From: Palsa-461 sp040414865
GTDB lineage: Bacteria > Actinomycetota > Acidimicrobiia > Acidimicrobiales > RAAP-2
Length of the DNA: 64,000 nt
Direction: 5' to 3'
Assembly: GCA_040414865.1 (NCBI GenBank)
Contig: JBEDUR010000142.1
Coordinates: 1-64,000 of the forward strand
Below the pieces are notes generated by a model. That model had not been told where the DNA came from and searched no databases. It saw only the letters and a list, made by a program, of their open reading frames with translations. Shown here piece after piece: positions 7,773 through 14,962 of the stretch. The stretch's first letter is position 1; every line of letters starts with the position of its first letter. Position numbers and translations under genes: made by a program.

Positions 7773-9178
7773 TCGAGCTCTCCGGGTGACCCGAACCGGC
7801 CGAGCACCGCGGTGGCCGCCGCCACCGCCGGCGAGACCAGATGGGTCCGCCCACCTCGTCCTTGACGTCCCTCGAAGTTGCGGTTGGAGGTCGACGCGCA
7901 CCGCTCGCCTGGGGACAGCTTGTCCGGGTTCATGGCCAAGCACATCGAGCAGCCCGGCTCGCGCCACTCAAAGCCGGCCGAGGTGAACACGGTGTCGAGC
8001 CCCTCCTCCTCGGCCTGAGCCTTGACCCGGTGCGAGCCCGGGACGACCAGGGCGCGCAGCCCCGGCCGGACCCGCCGGCCGGCCAGAACAGCGGCGGCCT
8101 CCCGGAGGTCCTCGATGCGCGAGTTGGTGCATGAACCGATGAACACCGTGTCGAGGGCGATCTCACGTATCGGCGTGCCGGCGGTGAGGCCCATGTAGGC
8201 CAGGGCTCGGGCCGCCGCCTCCCGCGTGGCCGTGCCGGCGAAGGAGTCGGGTTCCGGGACCGAACCATCGATCGCGACCACCTGGGCCGGGTTGGTTCCC
8301 CAGGTCACGTGGGGGAGGAGGTCGGGCGCCCGGAGGGACACTTCCTTGTCGAACTCGGCGCCGGGGTCGCTCGGCAGAGACCGCCAATAGTCGAGCGCCT
8401 CCTCCCACGCCGTCGCCTTTGGGGCATGAGACCGCCCCTCGAGGTAGGCGAAGGTCACGTCGTCGGGGGCGACCATGCCCGCACGCGCGCCTCCTTCGAT
8501 GCTCATGTTGCACACCGTCATGCGGCCTTCCATCGTGAGCGCTCTGATCGCATCGCCCCGGTACTCGATCACGTGCCCCATGCCGCCGCCAGTGCCGATT
8601 CGCCCGATCACCGCCAGCACGATGTCCTTGGCCGTGACTCCGGCCGGCAGGGGGCCGTCGACGGTCACGGCCATGGTGGCCGGACGAGCCTGTGGGAGGG
8701 TCTGGGTGGCCAGGACGTGCTCGACTTCGCTTGTGCCGATCCCGAAGGCCAGTGCACCGAAGGCCCCGTGGGTGGAGGTGTGGCTGTCACCGCACACGAT
8801 GGTCATGCCGGGCTGGGTCAGCCCGAGCTCGGGCCCGATCACGTGCACGATGCCCTGATTGGCGTGGCCCATCGGGTAGCAGACGATCCCGAATTCCGCG
8901 CAGTTGGCCGCCAGCACCTCGAGCTGCTTCTTGGAAATCGGATCGGCCATGGGCTTGTCGAGGTCGGTCGTGGGAACGTTGTGGTCGGCCGTGGCGACGG
9001 TGAGGTCGGGACGCCGGACCCCCCGCCCGGCCATCCGGAGGCCGTCGAACGCCTGAGGCGAGGTGACCTCGTGCACGAGGTGCAGGTCGATGTAGAGCAT
9101 GTCCGGCTCGCCCTCGGCCGAACGCACGACGTGTGCGTCCCACACCTTGTCGACAAGAGTCCTTGGAGAGTCAGCCAT
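7769..9178 (-). CDS. leuC: 3-isopropylmalate dehydratase large subunit
   Basis: 469 residues, the standard length for the aconitase-like large subunit carrying the catalytic [4Fe-4S] cluster. Cluster cysteines are seen in FIGSCTNSR and in GCSMCLAMN near the C-terminus; the DSHTSTHGAFGALAFGIGTSEVEH segment is also typical. It begins one base inside the greA stop (TGATG) and overlaps leuD by four bases, giving a greA-leuC-leuD operon. Because CimA is also encoded here, this enzyme probably serves both leucine and isoleucine synthesis. Confidence 0.96.
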   Translation of the reverse strand: MADSPRTLVDKVWDAHVVRSAEGEPDMLYIDLHLVHEVTSPQAFDGLRMAGRGVRRPDLTVATADHNVPTTDLDKPMADPISKKQLEVLAANCAEFGIVCYPMGHANQGIVHVIGPELGLTQPGMTIVCGDSHTSTHGAFGALAFGIGTSEVEHVLATQTLPQARPATMAVTVDGPLPAGVTAKDIVLAVIGRIGTGGGMGHVIEYRGDAIRALTMEGRMTVCNMSIEGGARAGMVAPDDVTFAYLEGRSHAPKATAWEEALDYWRSLPSDPGAEFDKEVSLRAPDLLPHVTWGTNPAQVVAIDGSVPEPDSFAGTATREAAARALAYMGLTAGTPIREIALDTVFIGSCTNSRIEDLREAAAVLAGRRVRPGLRALVVPGSHRVKAQAEEEGLDTVFTSAGFEWREPGCSMCLAMNPDKLSPGERCASTSNRNFEGRQGRGGRTHLVSPAVAAATAVLGRFGSPGELE

Positions 9179-9678
9179 CAGGTTTCCACCTCGACGATCG
9201 TCACCTTGAGGGTGCCGCCTGGTGCCTCGTACTCGACGGTGTCGCCAGCCCGTCGCCCGAGCAGCGCCTGGCCCAGCGGCGCCCCCGGCGAGACCACCGA
9301 CATGTCCCCGCGGCGCTCCTCGATCGAGCCAACGAAGAACTGCTGGAGATCGTCTTCGTCGTCGCCCTCGTAGCGGAGCGCGACGACCGAGCCGGCCGCC
9401 ACCGATCCGTCGCCGGCGGTGCCCGAGACGACGGTGGCTCGCTTGAGCAGCGCCTGGAGGTGCCGGATGCGGGACTCCATCTTTCCCTGGGTGTCCTTGG
9501 CCGCTTGGTAGTCGCCGTTCTCGGACAGGTCCCCGAGCGCCCGGGCGGCCTCGATGGCGCTGGAGATCTCGTGGCGGCCGCGGGTGGTGAGGTCCTCGAG
9601 CTCGGCGACGAGGCGGTCGTAGGTCTCCTGGGTCAGCTGGGTGGCGGGGGTCTCGCCCGCCGATCTGTTTGGAGTCAT
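9178..9678 (-). CDS. greA: transcription elongation factor GreA
   Basis: 166 residues from MTPNRSAGETPATQLTQ. GreA stimulates transcript cleavage by backtracked RNA polymerase. The N-terminal coiled coil is visible (TYDRLVAELEDLTTRGRHEI...), with the tip acidic motif LGDLSENGDYQAAK and a C-terminal FKBP-like domain ending in GDTVEYEAPGGTLKVTIVEV. The start is chosen because GGAGAGG precedes it and the frame upstream has no GreA similarity. It is the first gene of an unusual operon with leuC and leuD, joined by a TGATG overlap. Confidence 0.93.
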   Translation of the reverse strand: MTPNRSAGETPATQLTQETYDRLVAELEDLTTRGRHEISSAIEAARALGDLSENGDYQAAKDTQGKMESRIRHLQALLKRATVVSGTAGDGSVAAGSVVALRYEGDDEDDLQQFFVGSIEERRGDMSVVSPGAPLGQALLGRRAGDTVEYEAPGGTLKVTIVEVET

Positions 9679-9791
9679 GCCTCTCCGTCCTGGACGCTCG
9701 TACCAGGTCATCGACCCATGGGGCCGATTCCTTTGGAGGCTATCGGGCCAGGACGCCACCGGGGTCCGGCCGGTGGCTGGGATGGCTGTGC

Positions 9792-10637
9792 TCAGGCATC
9801 CCGACGTTGCATCAGGATTCCGCCGACCACCAGGGCGACGGCGGCATAGACGCAGAGGAAGCCAAACCCGACCCAGGGGGACAAGAGGTGGCCCCCGCCG
9901 AAGTCGTTGGCGTTGAGCTTGGTGGAGGCCATGTGCTCGCCGATCACGAGCGGCATGTACTTCAGACTGGCGTGCTGGACCGAGACCGGGAAGGCCTGGA
10001 GAATCAGCGGCAGTACCAGCAGGAGGCCCACGTAGGCGGTCAGAGCCCCGGCCGTGTGGCGGACGATCGTGGCCAAACCCAAGGCGAAGAGGCCGAGCAC
10101 GGTGAGGACCAGACCCGCTCCGATCACCGCCCGGAGCACCCCCGGCTGGGAGAGGGTGGCGTACGGGGTCGAGCCCCGAAGGAGGGCCTGGCCGAGGAAG
10201 AAGGCCCCGAAGGTCAGGATCTCGCTGGCCACAACCGCGGCCAGCGCGAAGACCACCGCCTTGGCCGCCAGGACGAGCGGGCGGTTGGGGATCGCCGACA
10301 GAGTGGCCCGGATCGTCCCGGTCCCGTACTCGGCGCTCATCACGAGGACACCGAGGACGCCGATGATGATCTGGCCCAGGAACACCCCGGCGAGGCTCCT
10401 CGCCGTTGGATCAAAGCCCACCCGGTCGATGACGCCGCCGTTGCGCCAGTGGGCTGCGGTCACCGCGGTGGCTACGGCTCCGATCCCGATCACCGCCAAG
10501 ACCGTGGCGACGAGAGTCCAAATGGTCGAGCGGACCGTGCGCATCTTGGTCCACTCCGACCGGAGCTGGCCGAATGGCCCGTAGTGGCCGGCCGGCAAGG
10601 GCCGTACCGGCCCCAGGACTCCTGGCCCGGCGCTCAT
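9792..10637 (-). CDS. ABC-2 type transporter permease
   Basis: 281 residues, all-helical, with about six membrane segments (for example near residues 40-60, 85-105, 125-150, 165-190, 195-215 and 255-275). The opening FGQLRSEWTKMRTVRSTIWTL and the MSAEYGTGTIRATL loop are hallmarks of actinobacterial ABC-2 permeases. Start and stop overlap the upstream ATPase gene by four bases, so the two form one exporter in the cytoplasmic membrane. Substrate unknown; relatives move drugs, lipids or peptides. Confidence 0.88.
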   Translation of the reverse strand: MSAGPGVLGPVRPLPAGHYGPFGQLRSEWTKMRTVRSTIWTLVATVLAVIGIGAVATAVTAAHWRNGGVIDRVGFDPTARSLAGVFLGQIIIGVLGVLVMSAEYGTGTIRATLSAIPNRPLVLAAKAVVFALAAVVASEILTFGAFFLGQALLRGSTPYATLSQPGVLRAVIGAGLVLTVLGLFALGLATIVRHTAGALTAYVGLLLVLPLILQAFPVSVQHASLKYMPLVIGEHMASTKLNANDFGGGHLLSPWVGFGFLCVYAAVALVVGGILMQRRDA

Positions 10638-11593
10638 CGGGCCGTCCCGCCATCAACCTCGGCGACTGTGGCCTCATCGACCGCCACTCCTCCGCCGTGG
10701 AACTCCACACTGGCCCGGGTCAGGTCCATGAACGCCTCCTCGAGCGAAGCCTGGAGGGGAGCGAGCTCGTGCAGCCTGACCCCCTGCTCTGCGGCCAGAT
10801 CGCCGATCGCCTCGGCGCTCAGCCCGGCCACGGTCAGCCCGGGGCCGTCGGCGTCGGGCTCCACTGTCCCCCCGGCCTTCGCGACCAGTGCGCGGAGTTG
10901 GTCCGGTTGCGGCGTCTTCACCCGCACGAAGCGGCGGGAGCTCTCCGCGACCAGGTCGGCCACCGACCCGTCAGCGATCAGCCGGCCCCGGCCAATCACC
11001 ACCACGTGGTCGGCGGTGAGGGCCATCTCGCTCATGAGGTGGCTGGAGACGAACACCGTCCGGCCATCGCTCGCCAACCGCCGGAGCAGGGTGCGGACCC
11101 AGAGGATCCCTTCGGGATCGAGCCCGTTGACCGGCTCGTCGAACAGCAGGACCGAGGGATCGCCAAGGAGAGCGGCGGCGATGCCGAGCCGCTGGCTCAT
11201 GCCGAGAGAAAACTTGCCCGCCCGTTTTCCCGCCACGTCGCTGAGCCCGACCAGGTCCAGCACCTCGTTCACCCGACGGCGGCCGATCCCATGGGTCTGG
11301 GCCAGCATCCACAGGTGGTTGAAGGCGCTCCGTCCCGGGTGGATCGCTTTGGCCTCCAAGAGGGCGCCCACTTCGTGCAGGGGCCAGGGGAGACCGCGGT
11401 AGCGGCGACCGTTGATCGTGGTCTCCCCGGCATCGGGCAGGTCGAGGCCCATGATCACCCGCATGGTGGTGGACTTTCCCGATCCGTTTGGGCCGAGGAA
11501 GCCGGTGACTTGCCCGGGATTGACCTGGAAGGACAGGGAGTCGACCGCGAGGGTCTTGCCGTAGCGCTTCGTCAACCCACGCGCTTCGATCAT
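10634..11593 (-). CDS. ABC transporter ATP-binding protein (ABC-2 exporter)
   Basis: 319 residues from MIEARGLTKRYGKTLAV. Walker A is FLGPNGSGKSTTMR, the signature helix SLGMSQRLGIAAALLGDP, Walker B VLLFDEPVNGLDPEG, and the H-loop VFVSSHLMSEM. The degenerate signature and the roughly 100-residue C-terminal extension are typical of the DrrA/BcrA-like drug-export subfamily. ATG 11593 is preceded by GGAGAG at suitable distance; the in-frame extension upstream is not family-like. It overlaps the permease gene by four bases. Confidence 0.93.
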   Translation of the reverse strand: MIEARGLTKRYGKTLAVDSLSFQVNPGQVTGFLGPNGSGKSTTMRVIMGLDLPDAGETTINGRRYRGLPWPLHEVGALLEAKAIHPGRSAFNHLWMLAQTHGIGRRRVNEVLDLVGLSDVAGKRAGKFSLGMSQRLGIAAALLGDPSVLLFDEPVNGLDPEGILWVRTLLRRLASDGRTVFVSSHLMSEMALTADHVVVIGRGRLIADGSVADLVAESSRRFVRVKTPQPDQLRALVAKAGGTVEPDADGPGLTVAGLSAEAIGDLAAEQGVRLHELAPLQASLEEAFMDLTRASVEFHGGGVAVDEATVAEVDGGTAR

Positions 11594-11814
11594 TTGGCTC
11601 TCCGCGACCGGCGTGTGCCGATCGATCGTTCGGGGGACGGGCAACCTTAGCTCCGGACGCTGCTCCCAACGGGACGCGGCGTCGCTCGTCTCGAGGCCGA
11701 TTCCAGGTGTACGCAGTCCGCCATAGCCCTTTTCGACGGCCGTTGGGCGGGTTGCTGACACGCGCGCCGGCAACCGGCGTTCCACCTCGGGCGATCCCGG
11801 CGACGAGATCGAAG

Positions 11815-12543
11815 TCAGCCGATGGGCAACCGTGCGCGGGTGCTCGAACCCGGACGCGCCGCGGCGACCAGGCTGTCGAAGAGGGACGGGTCGTCGCCCA
11901 CCTCGGGATGCCACTGCACCGCCACCAGGTAGCGGGCATCGGGGTCCTCCAGGGCTTCGACGATCCCGTCGCCCGACCAGCCGCTGGCGCGCAGGCCGTC
12001 ACCGATCAGGTCCACGGCCTGGTGGTGGTGGGTGGGCACGTCGACCACCGGAGCACCGAGGATGGCGCCGAGCCGGCTCCTGGGCTCGACCCGGACCCGG
12101 TGCGATCCGTAGACCCCGGGCTCGCCCAGGTGGTCGGGGTCGGCGCCGATGTCGGGGAGGTGTTGGTGAAGGGTGCCGCCGCGCCACACGTTGACCACCT
12201 GGATGCCGCGGCAGATTGCCAGCACCGGCAGGCCACCGGCGCTCGCCGCCTCCAGCAGCCCGATCTCGAATTGGTCTCGGAGTAGATCGGGCTTCCCCGC
12301 CTCGGGGTGTGCTTCGGCGCCGAAGAGCGCCGGGTCTACGTCGCCCCCGCCGGTGAGCATCAGCCCATCGATCCGGGTGGCGACCGCCTCGGCCAAACCG
12401 GCCGCCGGGAGCACCACCGGAACGCCCCCGGCACGGGCGACGGCATGGACGTACTCGGCTGGAACCAGGGACGAGCGCTCCTTCCACACCCCGCCGTAGG
12501 TGGCCACCAGCTCACTTGCGGTGATCCCGATGATCGGGGCCAC
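11815..12543 (-). CDS. class I glutamine amidotransferase-like hydrolase (peptidase C26, PuuD-like)
   Basis: 242 residues from GTG 12543 (VAPIIGITAS). Matches the gamma-glutamyl-gamma-aminobutyrate hydrolase branch: the nucleophile is the Cys in PVLAICRGIQVVNV, the catalytic His and Glu are in VAVQWHPEVGDD, and the family segment LTGGGDVDPALFG is present. Such enzymes cleave gamma-glutamyl amides such as gamma-Glu-GABA or related glutamine conjugates. No polyamine genes are nearby, so the substrate is open. The frame extends upstream to 12636, but that part is Pro/Arg-rich and unlike the family. Confidence 0.85.
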   Translation of the reverse strand: MAPIIGITASELVATYGGVWKERSSLVPAEYVHAVARAGGVPVVLPAAGLAEAVATRIDGLMLTGGGDVDPALFGAEAHPEAGKPDLLRDQFEIGLLEAASAGGLPVLAICRGIQVVNVWRGGTLHQHLPDIGADPDHLGEPGVYGSHRVRVEPRSRLGAILGAPVVDVPTHHHQAVDLIGDGLRASGWSGDGIVEALEDPDARYLVAVQWHPEVGDDPSLFDSLVAAARPGSSTRARLPIG

Positions 12544-12754
12544 CGACCCGCCACCGACCTCGCGCCTAATCGACGCTGGCACGGTTGACCCGGTCGTCGG
12601 CCCGGGACGGCTCAACTGCGGTGGACGGGGCGGCAAGGGCCCCGGCCCTCTGCTTCGGCAGGGAACTGCGGCCCATGGATCGCCAGCCTATGGGCGGAGG
12701 GCTTGGGACCCCGAGGAGCCCGACCCGTGCTGCCGCCCCATCAGTAGGGCGTGG

Positions 12755-12783
12755 TTGACGGAGAGCCCCGTCTGAGGGACAAT
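12755..12783 (+). promoter_or_regulatory. promoter of the Ile/Val leader and leuB-ilvE-cimA
   Basis: -35 TTGACG (12755-12760), 17-base spacer, -10 GACAAT (12778-12783). Transcription should begin within a few bases of the leader ATG at 12794. The design matches the leu leader promoter at 5239-5267. Confidence 0.6.
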
Positions 12784-12793
12784 CTCTGCCCTG

Positions 12794-12832
12794 ATGTCGC
12801 CGAACACCGTCGAGGTAATCATCATCATGTAG
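12794..12832 (+). CDS. ilvL: isoleucine/valine leader peptide (attenuator, 12 residues)
   Basis: The short frame encodes MSPNTVEVIIIM and stops at TAG 12830. A Val codon (GTA 12815) is followed by three consecutive Ile codons (ATC 12818-12826), with a second Val (GTC) at 12809. A ten-base-pair hairpin starts inside the last two codons, and an intrinsic terminator follows at 12862-12886. The downstream operon leuB-ilvE-cimA starts isoleucine synthesis from citramalate, so an Ile/Val sensor is the expected control. It has the same length, a similar promoter and the same order of elements as the leucine leader at 5275. Function is inferred from codons and structure. Confidence 0.78.
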   Translation: MSPNTVEVIIIM

Positions 12833-12858
12833 GCACGTGCCCCCCGGTACGTGCCTAC
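12829..12858 (+). promoter_or_regulatory. pre-terminator hairpin of the Ile/Val attenuator
   Basis: GTAGGCACGT (12829-12838) pairs perfectly with ACGTGCCTAC (12849-12858) around a ten-base loop. The 5' arm overlaps the leader's final ATG-TAG codons, so ribosome position would decide whether it forms. Confidence 0.7.
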
Positions 12859-12861
12859 TCG

Positions 12862-12886
12862 ACCGTCCACTTTGTGGGCGGTTTTT
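12862..12886 (+). terminator. intrinsic terminator of the Ile/Val attenuator
   Basis: ACCGTCCAC (12862-12870) pairs with GTGGGCGGT (12874-12882), nine pairs including one G-U, with a three-base loop and a T run at 12882-12886. It lies 98 bases before leuB in the same orientation and follows the leader peptide directly. Confidence 0.8.
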
Positions 12887-12984
12887 CAATTTCCGAGCCG
12901 ATTGCAGCCGATGAGCCTGATGCGCCAAACCTCAGAGATGGACAGAACCAGCGGGCTGGGGCGTGACGCCCGGCCGGTCGGGTC

Positions 12985-14031
12985 ATGACCGCCGCCGGCC
13001 ACGACGTGGCGGTCATCGGCGGCGACGGCATCGGCCCAGAAGTCCTGGCCGAGGCCCTGAGAATCGTCGAGGCGGCGGGGGTCCGGCTCCGCACCACCCG
13101 TTACGACCTGGGTGCCGCCCACTATGTCCGGACCGGGGAGGTCCTGAGCGACTCGGTACTCGAGGAGCTCCGGGGGTTTGACGCGATCCTCCTCGGGGCG
13201 ATCGGTCCACCGATCGGTGACACCACCGTCCCGCCGGGCACCTTGGAGCGGGGGCTGCTCCTGCGGCTCCGCTTCGAGCTTGATCTGTTCATCAACATGC
13301 GGCCCTTCACCGGCGCCCCGGGCTCGATCGCCGAGGGGGCGGACTTCGTCGTGATCCGGGAGAACACCGAGGGCGCGTACGCCGGCGAGGGCGGCTTCTT
13401 GCGCAAGGGGACCGAGCACGAGGTCGCGACCCAGGGATCGGTGAATACCCGGATGGGGGTCGAGCGGTGTGTGCGGTTCGCCTTCGATCTGGCCGAACGG
13501 CGCTCGGCCCACAAGTTGACCTTGGTCCACAAGACCAACGTCCTCACCTTTGCCGGCGACCTGTGGGCTCGGACCGTGAACGAGGTCGCCCCCGACCACC
13601 CCGACGTGACTCACGACTACCAGCACGTCGACGCAGCGTGCATCTATCTGGTCGATCGTCCGGGCACCTACGACGTGATCGTCACCGACAACCTCTTCGG
13701 CGATATCCTGACCGATCTTGCCGGCGCCGTCTGTGGCGGCCATGGCCTTTCCCCCTCGGCGAACCTGAACGCGGCGCGTACCGGTCCCTCGCTGTTCGAG
13801 CCGGTGCACGGCGGCGCCCACGACATCGCCGGACAAGGCATTGCCAACCCGGTGGCCGCGATCCGGTCGGCCAGCCTCATGCTCGACTACTTGGGCGAGC
13901 TCGACGCGGCGACCCGCATCGACAAGGCGGTGTCCGACTTCGTGCAGTCCGGCCAGCTCGCCCACCCTCCTGGCGGTGCCGACCGATGGTCGACCGCAGC
14001 GATCGGCGCCGCCATCGCAGAAAGGCTCTGA
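12985..14031 (+). CDS. leuB: 3-isopropylmalate dehydrogenase
   Basis: 348 residues of the isocitrate/isopropylmalate dehydrogenase family. It opens with VAVIGGDGIGPEV and has the substrate-binding helix LERGLLLRLRFELDLFINMRP, VVIRENTEGAYAG, the catalytic Lys region LTLVHKTNVLTF, the metal-binding VTDNLFGDILTDLA and the NAD-site segment EPVHGGAHDIAGQGIANP. It makes 4-methyl-2-oxopentanoate from 3-isopropylmalate (NAD+); with CimA present it probably also oxidises the methylmalate intermediate of isoleucine synthesis. First gene after the Ile/Val attenuator; one base separates its stop from ilvE. Confidence 0.95.
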   Translation: MTAAGHDVAVIGGDGIGPEVLAEALRIVEAAGVRLRTTRYDLGAAHYVRTGEVLSDSVLEELRGFDAILLGAIGPPIGDTTVPPGTLERGLLLRLRFELDLFINMRPFTGAPGSIAEGADFVVIRENTEGAYAGEGGFLRKGTEHEVATQGSVNTRMGVERCVRFAFDLAERRSAHKLTLVHKTNVLTFAGDLWARTVNEVAPDHPDVTHDYQHVDAACIYLVDRPGTYDVIVTDNLFGDILTDLAGAVCGGHGLSPSANLNAARTGPSLFEPVHGGAHDIAGQGIANPVAAIRSASLMLDYLGELDAATRIDKAVSDFVQSGQLAHPPGGADRWSTAAIGAAIAERL

Positions 14032-14032
14032 G

Positions 14033-14962
14033 ATGCCCATCACCCCCACCGAGAAGATCTGGATGGACGGCGAGATGGTCAACTGGGCTGAGGCGAAGGT
14101 CCACGTGCTCACCCACACGATGCATTACGGGTCCGGGGTCTTCGAGGGCATCCGTGCCTACAAGACCCCGAAGGGCGTGGCCATCTTCCGACTCCGGGAC
14201 CACATCGACCGCCTGCTCGCATCGGCCAAGGTGCTCATGATCGAGGTGCCGTTCACCCTCGACCAGCTCCTGGAGGCCACCAGGGCGGTCGTCAAGGTGA
14301 ACGGCTTGCACGACGGGTGCTACCTGCGGCCCCTCATCTATCTCGGCTACGGCGAAATGGGACTGAACCCGCTGCCTTGTCCGGTCAACGTATCGATTGC
14401 TGCTTGGCCGTGGGCGAGCTACCTCGGTGACGACGGGCTGACCAACGGGGTCAGGGTGAAGATCAGCTCCTGGCAACGCCACGACCCCAACGCCGTGCCG
14501 ACGGCCGCCAAGAGCACCGGGATGTACCTCAACTCTTCCCTGGCAAAGGTGGAGGCGCTCAAGGCCGGCTACGACGAGGCGATCCTGCTCGCCCCCGACG
14601 GCCACGTGAGCGAATGCACGGGGGAGAACGTCTTCATCGTCCGGGACGGAACCCTGATCACCCCGGCCTCGTCGGACGCCGGTGCACTCGACGGCATCAC
14701 TCAGCGTTCCGTCGAGACCATCGCTGCGGACCTCGGCTACAAGGTCGAGCACGAAGCGCTGATCCGAACGGACCTGTACCTGGCGGACGAGGCCTTCCTC
14801 ACCGGCACGGCCGCCGAAGTCGTTCCGATCTGCTCCGTCGACGACCGCGCGGTGGGCAGCGGGCGTCCCGGGTCGATCACGATGGAGCTTCAGTCGACCT
14901 TCTTCGCGACGGTCCGCGGGGAGATGGATCGCTACAAGGACTGGTTGGACTATGTCGAGTAA
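14033..14962 (+). CDS. ilvE: branched-chain amino acid aminotransferase
   Basis: 309 residues, fold type IV PLP enzyme. ATG 14033 follows the leuB stop by one base. WMDGEMVNWAEAKVHVLTHTMHYGSGVFEGIRAY is the family N-terminus (shown here only as landmark positions 10-43), the PLP lysine is Lys160 in TAAKSTGMYLNS, and the phosphate-binding parts are GHVSECTGENVF and FLTGTAAEVVP. It performs the last transamination for leucine, isoleucine and valine. Its place between leuB and cimA fits isoleucine-responsive control of this operon. Its 3' end overlaps cimA by eleven bases. Confidence 0.94.
   Translation: MPITPTEKIWMDGEMVNWAEAKVHVLTHTMHYGSGVFEGIRAYKTPKGVAIFRLRDHIDRLLASAKVLMIEVPFTLDQLLEATRAVVKVNGLHDGCYLRPLIYLGYGEMGLNPLPCPVNVSIAAWPWASYLGDDGLTNGVRVKISSWQRHDPNAVPTAAKSTGMYLNSSLAKVEALKAGYDEAILLAPDGHVSECTGENVFIVRDGTLITPASSDAGALDGITQRSVETIAADLGYKVEHEALIRTDLYLADEAFLTGTAAEVVPICSVDDRAVGSGRPGSITMELQSTFFATVRGEMDRYKDWLDYVE

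Noticed and set aside
9669..11650. Long plus-strand frames (577 and 358 codons) opposite the ABC transporter genes
   Set aside because: Translations are Arg/Pro/His-rich with no family similarity; the minus strand carries clear permease and ATPase motifs with a four-base overlap.
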